From assembly GCF_009905375.1 (NCBI RefSeq), contig NC_133648.1:28585429-28649428 (forward strand): DNA of 64,000 nucleotides, in the 5' to 3' direction. The translations under genes were made by a program, and so were the position numbers. Position 1 is the first letter of the stretch. Each line of letters starts with the position of its first letter. Under the pieces are notes generated by a model. That model saw only the letters and a list, made by a program, of their open reading frames with translations. It did no database searches and was not told the origin of the DNA. This DNA is from Apium graveolens. Lineage: Eukaryota > Streptophyta > Magnoliopsida > Apiales > Apiaceae. Of this stretch, positions 12,185-23,859 are shown in pieces.

Positions 12185-14928
12185 GGAAGAATCCTATTAT
12201 ATCCCGAGAACTCGAACCACATCGAAGTTCCCTAAGCCTTTTACTTGTTGATAGGCACAACTCATCCCGTTTTTAATGTACTTCCGAGAATTTTCAGAGG
12301 AAGTACTAAGATAATGTGAGTTGACCGTTGTCAACAGATAAGTATCTAAGGGGGAGTTTCTTTTAAAACTATAGTCAAAATATTTAGTATATATCGAAAT
12401 AATATTTTTCGAAGTTCAGACAATGCCAAAATGATTTTCTGAAACTCAGACAGTATTTAAAATGAGGTTTTATGACTTTTAAATCATATTGCATCATTTA
12501 ATAAATATTTAATAATTAAATAATAAGTATTAAATAATTAAACCTCGAATAATTATATTTTAAGAGAATAATTGAAATAATATTCATCACTAGTTTATGT
12601 TTAAATAATTAAATTAATCTTTAATAATATAAAATAATTGAGTTTGAAATAAATAACTGTTGGAGAATACTTCTCCTATATTAAATAGATATTTGAAATA
12701 ATATTCATTGATCGAGTAACTAAATATAGTTGAGGGAATACGATTTTGGAAATCGTTTTAAATAAATTTCAGGTACTTTAATATTTTGTGAGAGGGCATC
12801 GAGTTCCTTTGAATAAAATAGCTACAGAATTTTAATCTTCCAAAACGTCTCTGGGATGATTCTTGGGTTTATACTTTATGAAAACTGACCGACTCTTGGT
12901 CTTACAACTTATACCTCACGCTCTACTATAGCATTAAAATATTTTATGATATATTCATCGTAATCTCGATTGTTATTTGATACGTAAAAACTCGTATTTC
13001 ACTATCATGTCAAACATGACATTTGTACGAAAATAGTAAAATAATCTTCACAACACAACAGTATGTGGAACATGGTTCATGAACTTGCCTGGAGTCCAAG
13101 ATACGTTTTCCGACTTCCCCTCGTTCCTCATTTTTTAATCAACAAATATCATAATCCCATTACCGACTTATATTTCTAATAAGTACAATCCTTCACAATT
13201 TTCAATATTTGACCTACTCGAAATAAGTATCAATTATTGATCGAAACGGATGGTCAAAGTGGTCTTCTAGAGTTGACTTTACCGAATGTTACTATTACGC
13301 GACGCACACTCTAACATTTTTAATAAATCGAAAAAATTAATACTTTAATACAAAACCACCTCAAGGAGCATTTTGCGTGTTTTTAATAATTATCATAAAA
13401 GTTTCATATAAAAATTATGAATATAAATAGGTGAAAAGTATTTTAAAAATTTGTCGACTACGAAGTTTTACTATTCATACCGTTTTCACTAAAATGTTGA
13501 TTTCTCTCAAACCGTTAACATAATTGACGCACCATTTTTGCGTGCACAATCTTGACAAAATTTAGAATATATTATTTGAAAATGGTATTCTGGTAACAGG
13601 GTTAAAAATCCCGAAGCGCCGGTTTTCTAGCGATGGGTTTAGTTTGGTGTTCTTACTCCGCGCGACCTCGGCTCCGATATTTTTATAAAACTGAAAAATC
13701 AATATTTTTACTTGAAATTTTTAAGGCAGTTGATATATTCCATTTCTTAATCTCTTTAAAAAGTTCATAACTTTTGAATACTTCTAAATCGATCATTTAT
13801 ATTTCCAAATTTCGTAATTCGTAGCAATTTTTTTCACTTAAACGGGCCTAACTTTTGAACCGTAAATCGAAATCAAACAATTCAAGTGCCTAAATGATCC
13901 TTACAAGAAGTTCTATCATTATCAAGTCGTATATTTCAATAAACTATAGTTTATACTTTCTGTACTTCTACATAAAACTTAAGATCATGATTCGTTCGTT
14001 TTATCGATGTTACGCTTACGATTTGAGTTTCATTTTCTCTCCAAACTACTAATAATTAACAAACAATTATGGTACCATCATCTTAATACTAAATCCTCTC
14101 AAGAACATCAAGTTCTTGAAGCCACAACATCAACCTTAGTATCTAACTAACTAATCATTTAAGAAATCAATATAACAACACTCATCTCAACATCAATCAC
14201 AAAATTCATCCAAGAAATCTTTAAGAGTAAGAGCTTATACCTTCTTAAGTATAGAGGATTCTTGAAATATGTTTTCTAGGACTTGTATGGATTGGATGAT
14301 GCTTATAGTAGGTAGATCCTTCAAAATCTAAGCCAAGAATACAAAGTTAATTTTCGGATTTACTATTCATCCCCAACTTTGAGTAAGGATTTGACTATGC
14401 TATACTATTCCAATGGCCTTGACGTACCTTTTATATGATATGAGGAAGCTTCGGTTAAAATATGGTGATTTTTTAATGCCTAGAACTCGAGATATGGATT
14501 TTTCTTTCTTGGTGATTTCTGTTGGGCAGTTTTCATACCTCTCTGCAAAGATCTGGAAAAATTAGGGCCTTTCACTGCTTATATGGAAAGTTCGTGTGAG
14601 ATAAGAAGTGTAGCCCATCTCAAGAACTTTATAAAGAGCTATAGATCGCAATTTTTGAGTGAGAAATGTAGGAAATACAGCCTTTCTAAGTTGTTGTTCC
14701 CAGTTTGGCCGAGTTGAAGAATGAAATGGGGGAGAGAGATATTCTTGGTTGCTTCTTGAATAAGTGTTATAATCTTGAGTATATAATTCTAATATATGCA
14801 TATCTTGTCATATCTCGCTATCTTGGACAATATTTCAAAGCTAGGTTGCTAGCCAAGTACCTCACTTACTATTCTTGCTACTATTCACCATATTAGGTTA
14901 CTATTCTCCTTAGCTAGGTCACTATTCT

Positions 14929-17900
14929 TGTGGTGCCCTCCAAACCCGGGTCAGAAGTTTGTGGTCCACAACACATACCATACATACAAACCTGCTTATA
15001 ACAATAATAAAGATAATAATATGCAATGACCTTACTTACCAACATCCATGGATCGCAACAGGTTAAAGTAAGCACACAAGCCACACACACACACACTTAT
15101 ATTACAAACGTCCAAATCCCAACTATTCAAACTTACAACTGAATATTAAATATTCTTACACCTTCTCAAACTTAAACTATCACAAAAGTCTTCATCTAGC
15201 TTATTCTGCTCAACCTGAAATCCTAGCTCGCACACTGGATTGGGGATTCGCGCTACCAATAGGTTCCTTCTTAACTGGAAAATAACATAAACAGAATCAC
15301 ACAAATGAGCTAACTAGCTCAGCAAGTCACTTTGATAATACTGAGATTAAATAATGATCAAGTGAAATGAATTAAGGTATCGAGTTTATGGCTAAGCAAT
15401 GATTTAGAATTGGACATGTAATTTTCTTTTTAAAGCCCAAGGTTAGGCTGCTGATCAGTCACAGACTAACCCCAAGCAAGGCACACAGCTCTGCTCTAAT
15501 TACTAGATCCAAGGCACACATTGGCCTAACTTGACCATCAATCTGGTCTGACCACGAATCTGGTCCACATTTTATAAAACAATCAAATTCTATTTTAATA
15601 ACATAATAAACAATATAAAGCAATAAGCAGAATCATAAACAACATTGAGTTTCAAGCGTAAGATGGTTTACAATCTTCACAAGGAAACAACATGGCAAAT
15701 ACAAAGATCGACAATCAGCAGGTATAAGAATTGGATAGCAAAAGAGTCAAAGTCTCGTGGTTATATGGATTAGTCTTCCAAGGTATAAGGTATAAAGGCT
15801 TGAGTGTTAAACAATTTCAGTTCAGTGATTGGTATTTAGTTTGTATGTATTTGTGGAGTAATATCGTATATTCATAGTTTGTATATGGGTATCCGACAAT
15901 CAATGATTCAGAAAGAATAAGGCTTGTGGCTCAAAGATCAATAACTGGAATCAAGGTTTAGGGTTCAGTGCTTCAGATCACTTGCAATATAAACAGAATT
16001 ATCAATTATTCACAATATATCTTGAGAAGGTTCAGAACACTTGCTTTGTCTTAACTCGCTAACACTTCAATGGCTTTCGATCACTATCTCTTATTCACCA
16101 ACTACTTGCTTCCCTTTCCTATGCCTTGCTTCTTCTGCTCAGATATCACAAGTATCTATTAATATTCATCTCGCTTGATTCTATTCGATATAAGCTTCTA
16201 TCTACCCTTCGTTTCACCCAAATCCGATTTACGGATTGAAAGTTACGGTTAAAACAATCAAACAATACATATATACGTATATAACACATCAGTCAGTTCA
16301 CATATAGCATATAACACGTAAGATATATGATTAAAATACTTTTTCAAAGATGAGTTGATGTTAAAATGATTTTTCCGGATATTTAATACGAATTTTTAAA
16401 CATTTTTCAGAATTAAAATGGGTCGTTAAATCATTTTAGAATAATAAACAGGGTTTGATTGCCCGAATCTGGCTTTAAAATCATTTTATAATAATTATCG
16501 AGCCTTGAAAATAATTTAAAATAATATTTAAAGCTCGAAACTATTTTTCAGAATTTTTAAATCAAAACAAATAATTAAATCTAATTAAATAATTAATTAA
16601 AATTAATTAATAATTAATTAAATCAATTAATCAATTAATTTTTGAATTAATTGACCAATTAACTAATTATTTATCAACTAAAATTAATTAACTAATTAAT
16701 TCAGATTTATTTTTGAATTAAAAATAATTTTTGGAATTAAAATAATAATTTTTAGAATTTTTAATAATTAAAATCGAATTTCTTTAATTAAAATAAATAG
16801 AAAATATGATTTTTAAATATTTTTAAAACAGAAATCCTATTTTTGCAACTTCTGGAAACTACAGGGATTAAAGTTCATCGTTTTTAAAACTACATGTAAT
16901 AAACTGTAATTTGTACAGAGGTTCGCCGAAAAACACCCCTGCCTCGCCGGAGATCACGATTCCGGTATCCTCACCCCACCATCTCCTTTAGATCACAATT
17001 ATACAACATCAGGAACACAACCATGCAATCAAATCACACAGATAACCCTTAAGTTGGACGGAAAAGCTCGAAGAAAACTCACCGGACGGCGAGTTCTATC
17101 TTGCTCTGACCAGCTCGATTCCAGTATCGTCTGTTGACGAGACCACCACCAATCGACTCCTCTTTCCAAGCTCTACAAAACCATACCAAGCAATCAATCT
17201 AATAACCCCTAGAACAGAAACCCCTAATTTCAATTGAAAATATTCATATACGAGTTATAAACCCTAATTTTGAAATTCGAAATTAAAGCACAGATTTGAG
17301 CATGTTATTGAACTCCAAATCAATCATATAATATATCAAAATAATCATGAAGAAAACCTCTACAACATGCAATCATCAAATCATGCAAACAACCTCTTGA
17401 ACAAAAATTCATATTTTAAATCAAAATAATTCAAAATTAAATAAAAATATAAAAAATAAACATTTGATTCTGCACAAAAACCAGTTCTGGAATTTGATAG
17501 TACACCTCAAGACCTTCATTTTGAGTACTCGAGCTTTCCAAACAGAGTTCGATAACACCTTCAAAAGTTTGTTTGATTCTCAGAAACTACTATGAAATTA
17601 GGGTTTTCTCTGTAAAATTATATAACTAACTTTTTGTAAATGCTTTTCTGTACAAAATAAAATACACTGAGGGCTATTTATATTTACGGAATATTGGTAC
17701 CCCGTTGGATCATACCGGATATAAAATATTACATTTATTTGAGAAAACAGATCCAAAACGGTATCAGTTTTAGGATAATTATCCAAATCTATATATTTTG
17801 TACTGCGGTCTTGGTCTCAGCACTTTGGTTACATGTACTACGAGATGATAATATAATAGTTTAATAAAAAGATCTCGTTTCTCGAAAATACGGGTTTTAT

Positions 17901-18365
17901 CAATTTACCGAAACGAATGTTGTATCGAAAATATTGCGTCGAGACCCGCACGAGGAAAACCGTACGCCAGATCGAAAAAGTTAAAACATGGAAAATGCTC
18001 GGAATATTGCAATTAGGTTAGGAAGGAATTCTCGGAATAGTTTCGGGTTGTAAAAACGTAAGAACGGTTGAAGTCGGTTGGTTCCCGATTATACAAAATA
18101 GTTTATAAATACTCGGCAAAATAATTTATTAAATCCATAAATCTTTTATATAATCATAAAACAACATAAAAATTAATAGAAAAATATGACGATTATCTAC
18201 ACTTTATTTTGGACATATAAAAATTACAAATACTCAAATTATATCATATTTAAATATCCAAACACATATACCTCTTAACAATTAATTCACAGAATAATCA
18301 CAGAATAAATACAGAATATTTATTTATCAGCAAAAATAATTACACGTTATATCCAAGATATTACA
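14929..18365 (-). mobile_element. Solo LTR (3.4 kb) nested in the gypsy LTR
   Basis: The element begins TGTGGTGCCCTCCAAACC, ends AGATATTACA, and is flanked by a perfect 5-bp duplication ATTCT (14924-14928 and 18366-18370). It has no coding capacity or obvious internal primer site, so a solo LTR is the simplest reading. A non-autonomous LTR element is possible. Its first bases resemble the gypsy LTR it sits in (CCC, CCAAA, GGGTCAG), so it is probably a related family, also minus strand. Within it, 16555-16760 is very AT-rich with many AATTAATT runs. The short ORFs here are not supported. Confidence 0.82.
16555..16760. repeat. AATTAATT-rich low-complexity stretch
   Basis: About 200 bp of nearly pure A/T with repeated TTAATTAA and AATTAATT words inside the solo LTR. 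No gene. Confidence 0.8.
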
Positions 18366-18799
18366 ATTCTCCTTAGCTAAGTAATTATTTTATTGCTAAT
18401 ACTTGGTTACATTCTTACTAATTATTTTGCATGGTTTGATACGTTTTATTTATTCGCTTACGTATTCGCTGGTCGTTTATTCATTTTCGCAATAAATCTT
18501 CGTAAGTGATTCGCAGGGTAAATCCTTTCTTATAAATCCTTTATTCTTTGAAACCTTGTACTTGGATTTTAATTTGTAGAATTCTTAATCGCAATGTGAT
18601 TCTCGTATTCCTCGATAGTCCGTAAGATATGGTCGTTTTATAAAGTTTGTTTTCTCTGAAAATGAATGGTTTTTATATACACTCATTTGGTACGTATAAT
18701 CACAATATCAGCTCGGAATCTTAAATTAAAAACTCATATATGGTGTGGTCGCAAAAATTTAAAGGTTTTTTACCTACGTCAAAAATTCGGGTTTTTACA

Positions 18800-19290
18800 G
18801 ATGTTGTCATATCCTGTCTTCCTACAGGTGAATGCCCTCACAATTGAATCAAACAAGAAAGACCATTCCCTCCTCGGGTACTTCTTATACAGGCTAGCCA
18901 AGTTGATTCTTTCACTGTAGTTGATGAAGTCCATGAACACAGCTAGCTCATCTTGTGTTGGAACCTCCACCAAATTGTCAATTGGATGCCCAAAGCCACA
19001 TTGACATCATCTTCAGAAAACTCCACCTGTTGGCCTTGAATGGAGCAATTAACTACCATGGACATAGCTTGGTTCTCATGCACCACTATCCTTATCACAG
19101 CTGTGTTCCAGAAATCCCTGAGAATATCCAAGTACAGTATTGGATTTGCAGTTAGAGCACCTGAAAAGTATGTTTCAGGAAGAAACTTCACAAAGCTCTT
19201 GAAGCTACTAGGAGCTTGATTTGCATCTGTAAATGCAAGATAGTTAGTTCCTTATTTGGGGATAAAAGGTGTAACTGTGTTTGATTCCAT
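18800..19290 (-). pseudogene. ORF3 of copia family B, truncated
   Basis: The chosen ATG is at 19290 (MESNTVTPF), followed 139 bp upstream by a TATA box. A TAA stop occurs after 12 codons. The frame then runs through FLPETYFSGALTANP and FSEDDVNVALGI, shifts near 18975-18985, and continues as VEVPTQDELAVFMDFINY to the gypsy LTR. The pattern of a strand of conserved residues ending in FWN, then a VxFSEDDVN segment, is common in a gag-like third ORF of plant copia elements. That is recalled family knowledge, not checked here. Its function is unknown. Confidence 0.65.
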
Positions 19291-19410
19291 TTGAAGTGTT
19301 TAAATTTTAGTGGGTAAAAAAAAATAGAGAGAAAGAGCTTGAAATGAAAGAAAACGGTTTGGATTTGGAAAAATTAGGTCATTTAGAGATCTCGAAGGCG
19401 TAAAGAGGTG

Positions 19411-19925
19411 TATGTCGAGATGTCTGGGTATTTATAGTAAAAGGTAAATGGCTTATCGAGAACTCAAAATAAAAGTTTGAAATTTGCTTATCGAGAAGTC
19501 ATGTTGAGAGAATAGATACATATCGATATGTCATTTTCCTGACTCTAATCGAGAACTAGAAAATGACTTATCGAGATGTCAAATAAATACCCATTTTGTC
19601 CTGAATGGACTGAATTTTTCCAATTTTTATTTGAACAAATCAAAATAAAATCAGGGGGATTTTATCAAAAGTATTTTACCAAAATAATTTATTAAATTAA
19701 ATTATTTCAGTTCTAAGTTGTAGATGAGTCTAAAATTTATACTTGTAGAGAACTCTGTGAAATTTCACTTATCGATATCTCTACAATGACTTATCGAGAA
19801 GTCATAATAAATTTAATCAAAAAGTCCTTCGAGAAGTCAGAAAAGTGACTTATCAAGAACTCACTCGAGAAGTCTCAAAATGACTTGTCGAGAATTCAAT
19901 TAGACTTATCGAGAACTCAGTTCTC
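19411..19925. repeat. CTTATCGAGAAGTC motif cluster (family B)
   Basis: About a dozen variants of CTTATCGAGAAGTCA lie in the pol-ORF3 spacer. They include 19452, 19487, 19545, 19567, 19768, 19790, 19824, 19849, 19864, 19884 and 19905, with weaker copies near 19413 and 19519. Spacing is irregular. The 19600-19760 part between clusters is plain AT-rich spacer, as is 19930-20170. Confidence 0.8.
19429..19436 (-). promoter_or_regulatory. TATA box upstream of ORF3 (family B)
   Basis: TATAAATA on the minus strand, 139 bases before the ORF3 ATG at 19290, followed by a TTTCTTTCATTT-type leader. The promoter role is inferred from position and from matching sites in two other families in the window. 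Confidence 0.5.
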
Positions 19926-20170
19926 TATATACTTTTGTTCTTTTTGATTCTGTCTTGTGCTAATTTCACATATTAAAAATGTAAATTAACATTTGGACAG
20001 ATTTCTTAGAATTGAAAAATTCCAAGCTAAATTTTGAATTTTGAAAAATAAATATACCTAGATTTCTGAAATATTTATAACTCATATTCCAGTTAATTTC
20101 CAATAAAATCAAATTATTTTTGATTTATTAGAAATCAAACTGCTGCAAAATATTAACTGAGTTCTTGCCT

Positions 20171-20383
20171 TTAGGATGAAAAATTAAGCATACCAATTTC
20201 ACCTACAAGTCTAATGAAAGTTGCTTCATCCAAAGGTTTAGTAAAAATGTCAGCTAACTATTTTTCTCTTGGAACAAAAATGAGCTCAATTGTACCATTT
20301 GTAGCATGTTCTCCAATAAAATGGTATCTTACATCAATCTGCTTTGTTCTAGAATGATTAACTGGATTAGCCACAAAAGATAT
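20171..20383 (-). pseudogene. RNase H C-terminus of copia family B pol
   Basis: The minus strand encodes the end of the copia RNase H domain, with the usual tail leading to ...GEIGMLNFSS and a TAA stop at 20171-20173. An in-frame stop is present near 20255. The upstream part continues at 33085 after element 2. Confidence 0.8.
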
Positions 20384-20664
20384 TGTTAGGAATATGTTGT
20401 TTATTTGATGATAAGTTAAATAAAACACCTTAGTAGATTTAATTTAGTGAATTTGTAGTTTTCAACAGATGATCACTTTAACATCCGTTGAGAAAGTAGT
20501 TTATGTATCAATAAGTCTTGTAACACATTTCTGTATTCTTCATTACATTAAAGTTCTAGAAGTTGTAGCATATTCAAAGTCATGTTGACTACTAGTTTGA
20601 TATGCAAGATAGGTCGGCTAATTGTAAATATAAGTAAAATAGAGTTAACCGCTATGAAAGACTT

Positions 20665-20789
20665 TCAACGGATGATTCTGCAAGGTTTCGACGGATGACC
20701 CAAGTCACATTCAACGGATGATCTAGTGAAGCTTCGACGGATGATTCAACACATTTTCAACGGATGATTCAATGAAGTTTCAATGGATG
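20665..20789 (+). repeat. Six-copy motif array, exact 23-bp period (U3)
   Basis: Copies of TCRACGGATG start at 20665, 20688, 20711, 20734, 20757 and 20780, every one 23 bp after the last. Only the ten motif bases are conserved between copies; the 13-bp spacers differ. The array lies about 230 bp upstream of the LTR TATA box. Confidence 0.92.
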
Positions 20790-21017
20790 TTCTAATTCAA
20801 ATTGCAGTTGATAGTGACTTGACAGTCACATGGGTTGATTAGATGCAAATGGAATGTGGCAGCCTATTTACAGGTTTTAGAGATCAAAGAAGCATTTCCA
20901 TTTACATGCTAACTTGAAGATATTCAAAGATGCTGGATAGAGAAATGAAGAAGCATGTAAATAGACTAAGAGACATTTTGTCTTATTTTTTTGTCCTTTT
21001 ATCATGTAACTTGGTGA

Positions 21018-21025
21018 TATATAAA
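21018..21025 (+). promoter_or_regulatory. LTR TATA box (5' LTR)
   Basis: TATATAAA followed by CCAAGTG, conserved at 32691-32698 in the 3' LTR. It probably sets the start of the genomic transcript. Confidence 0.65.
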
Positions 21026-21403
21026 CCAAGTGTAGCAAGTAGAAAAATAATGATTTCAATCAAGGAAGCAAACATTCAACTAGAGAAATAGAAAAAGCAA
21101 AATCAGTAAAGAATTTCTCTGAAGTTTGTAATTCTACTTGTAAGCAGCTATGTGCAAGCCTTGCATCACAGAGTTCTAGATTTTATATATATCTTTGGTG
21201 AAAAAGTTCAATCTACCAGAAAGTTTTTAAATACTTGTGTTTGATTACTTTGTGTTTGATTTTTTCAATATTTTCATTCCGCACTTTAGCTAAATCTAAC
21301 ACAGTTATATATTTAAGAAAGAACAATCCTTAAAATAAAAAAGAAACCATAATTACATTCACCCCCCCTGTAATTTATTGTTATATTTTTTAGGAATAAT
21401 AAT

Positions 21404-21415
21404 TGGTATCAGAGT
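21404..21415 (+). other. Primer binding site, initiator Met tRNA
   Basis: TGGTATCAGAGT two bases after the 5' LTR, matching the plant initiator Met tRNA site except at the last base. Confidence 0.88.
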
Positions 21416-21461
21416 AAGCTCTTGAAGAACAAAGAGTTTAAAGATCACAACAACTAACAAG

Positions 21462-23851
21462 ATGAGCAGAAAAGATGATGGAGTAAAAATTCCATTTCTG
21501 GACAAAGACAACTATAACTGCTAGAAGGTAAAAATGCACCTGCATCTCCTCTCTCATGATGAAGAATATGTGCACTGTATTGAGAAAGGTCCACATGTCC
21601 CTATGAGAGCTGCTACAGGAAATGAGCCAGCTATCCCAAAGCCTAGAGCAGAATGGTCGGATCCAGATATTGAACAAGTTCATAAGGATAAGAAGGCTAT
21701 GAACATTTTGTTTAATGGTGTTGATGGTGACATGTTTGACAACATCATCAATTGCAAAACTGCTAAGGATGTCTGGGATACAATTCAAGTTATATGTGAT
21801 GGAACTTAGAAAGTAAGGGAAAATAAAATACAACTCTTGATTCAGCAATATAAGCATTTTTATAGTGAAGAAAGTGAGTCACTCACTGACAATTTTAGTA
21901 GATTTCAAAAACTGCTAAATGCTCTAAAGCTTCATGGAACAATCTCTCAGATAAAAGATTCAAATCTCCAATTCCTTAGATCTCTACCAAAGGAATGGAA
22001 GCCTATGACAGTCTCACTAAGAAACTCTCAAGATTACAAGAAATTTACCTTGGACAGACTGTATGGGATTCTAAAGACCTATGAGCTTGAAATAGAGCAA
22101 GATGAGAAGCTTGAGAGAGGAAGAAATAAGGGAGGATCCATTGCATTGGTTGTTGAGAAAGAGAGAGAGAGAAAGAGATAAAGGTAGAAGATGTGGAATC
22201 TGCACCAAACCCTAAAGTTTGTGAAGGAAAAGGAAAGGGGCTAATAGCTGAACATGAAGACCATCTTGGTCAAGATGATATGAATGACATAGATGAGCAT
22301 CTGGCTTTTCTATCCAGAAGGTTTTCCAAGCTCAAATTCAAGAAGAATTTTGGAGCATCCAAGTCAAATAGAAACATGGTTGACAAGTCAAAATTTAAAT
22401 ATTTCAAGTGTGGCTTAAGTGGTCATTTTGCAAGTAAGTGTAGAAAGCCTGATTCTGATAGAAAGAAGTTTGAGCATGTTGATTACAAAAAGAAATACTT
22501 TGAGTTTCTCAAACAGAAGGAAAGGGCCTTTCTAACTCAGGAAAATGACTGGGCTGCTGATGGATTAGAAGAGGATGAGGATACAAGCTATGTTAATCTA
22601 GTACTTATGGCCAAATCAGATGAAACAGAGGTCAGTTCATCCAGTAATTAGGTAATCACCACTAACCTAGCACATTTAACTAAAGCTGAGTGCAATGATG
22701 CTATAAATGACATGTCTACTAAATTTTATCATTTGCGCGTTACACACAAATCTCTCACTAAAGAAGAAAACACTAAGATTAAAGTGAAAATTTTGTTTTT
22801 GAGTGAAAGAAACAATGTGTTAGAAACTCAATTTGTTGATTTTGAGAAACTGAAGATGGAGTGCAAGATTGCAAAAGATGAACTGACTGAATCTTTAAAG
22901 AAAGACGAGATTTTAAGAAAGCAACTTGAACGAGAACAGGAAGTAATTAAGGCATGGAAATCATATAGAGATGTCCATGCTCAAATTAATAAAGTTCAAG
23001 GTATAGAATCTTTATGTGATGAATCCTGGAAAAGGAGCAAGGAGAAACTGAATCCTAACTTGGAAGAAGGACTTTCAACGGATGTGGATTCGACGGATAA
23101 TGAAGATTATTCATCGAATGTTCAAAAGAATTATCCGTCGAAAGACAAGGAACCACATACGTTGAGTGAAAGAAAGCTAGTTAGTAAATCCCAGCTAGCT
23201 AAGTTAAATGAGAAATATGGATCAGTTTCTAAGAACTTTATTCCAGGAGAAACAAGTCAAGTGAAAAAGAACAAGAGAGTAAATGTAAGGCATCTGTCAA
23301 TCAAGCAATTGAATGACAGATTGGAGAAAATTGAAGTTAGAGCAGAATCTAAAAGGAAAAACAATCAGAATGGGAAAGTGGGAATTAACAAACATAACAA
23401 CTACACACCTAATAAATATGCACCTAGAAAAATATGTGTGAAGAGTGGTCGTGTTAATCATTTATCTGTTAATTGCAAACTTGCTATGCCTACACCCATG
23501 TCTGCACCTTCTTCATTTCCTAACATACCTACAATGCATATGAATGTTATGTCTGCACATAATTTGAATGCATAATTTGCTAATATGCCATTTGCATAAA
23601 ATCCTTACTATGTTGCATTTAGTATACGTCAAATGCCATTTAGCTTACCTTACTGGAATAACATGTTTGCACAGAATATGACTTTCCATGTTAACCAGCT
23701 TGTGCATGATAATTCTGTAATTATGAATGGTTTTAAAGGTTCTACTCTAATGACTAAGGATGAATCTCATATACCTAAGTCAAATGACAAACCTAAGAAA
23801 AAGGCTAACAAAGCAGGACCCAAGGAAACTTGGGTACCAAAATTAACTTGA
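21462..23851 (+). pseudogene. gag of element 2
   Basis: The start ATG at 21462 (MSRKDDGVKIPFLDKDNY) is the first after the primer site. The gag core (VDGDMFDNI, SLPKEW) is followed by a zinc knuckle in which the first Cys is changed (YFKCGLSGHFASKC). Then come a charged segment with coiled-coil character, a second knuckle-like segment (VKSGRVNHLSVNC) that has lost a Cys, and a lysine-rich end (GPKETWVPK) at 23850. Stops interrupt at 21521 (probably TGG to TAG), 21807, 22181, 22649, 23573 and 23597. Gag would package the RNA. Loss of knuckle Cys residues in both copies means the product would bind RNA poorly. Confidence 0.88.
23075..23141 (+). repeat. ACGGAT-motif copies inside gag (element 2)
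   Basis: Copies at 23075-23084 and 23090-23099 (forward) and 23132-23141 (inverted). They encode STD and YPS, matching the position of the gag motifs of element A. Confidence 0.8.
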
Positions 23852-23859
23852 TTTGATTT

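Larger units (their letters stand above)
11186..18799 (-). repeat. 5' LTR of the Ty3/gypsy element, interrupted
   Basis: On the plus strand the LTR begins TGTAACGCCCCCAAATC and ends GGTTTTTACA, so it has TG...CA ends, and it abuts the tRNA primer site at 11170-11181. It spans 7614 bp, of which 3442 bp is a nested solo LTR plus one target duplication, leaving about 4172 bp. This is close to the 4102 bp solo LTR at 41826, which has a related terminus. The five bases after it (18800-18804, GATGT) should be the target duplication, but the left partner is not in the window. No gene was found inside. Short ORFs at 11926-12276 overlap a tandem repeat and are not coding. Confidence 0.8.
18800..20383 (-). 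mobile_element. Copia family B, 3' segment
   Basis: This minus-strand segment holds the end of RNase H (20383-20171), a motif-rich spacer and the start of a third ORF (19290 leftward). It is cut on the left by the gypsy LTR at 18799 and on the right by element 2, whose GATAT target duplication joins it to 33085. It differs from family A/2 in coding sequence and repeat motif, so it is a separate family with the same three-part layout. Confidence 0.85.
20384..21401 (+). repeat. 5' LTR of element 2
   Basis: Starts TGTTAGGAATATG and ends at AATAATA, two bases before the primer site. The 3' LTR keeps the CA end (AATAACA). It contains the six-copy motif array (20665-20789), additional copies near 20459 and 20481, and a TATA box at 21018. 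Confidence 0.92.

Noticed and set aside
20665..20789. A CRISPR-like array
   Set aside because: The repeat is only 10 bp with 13-bp spacers, in a plant retrotransposon LTR. There are no cas genes and repeat length is far below CRISPR size.
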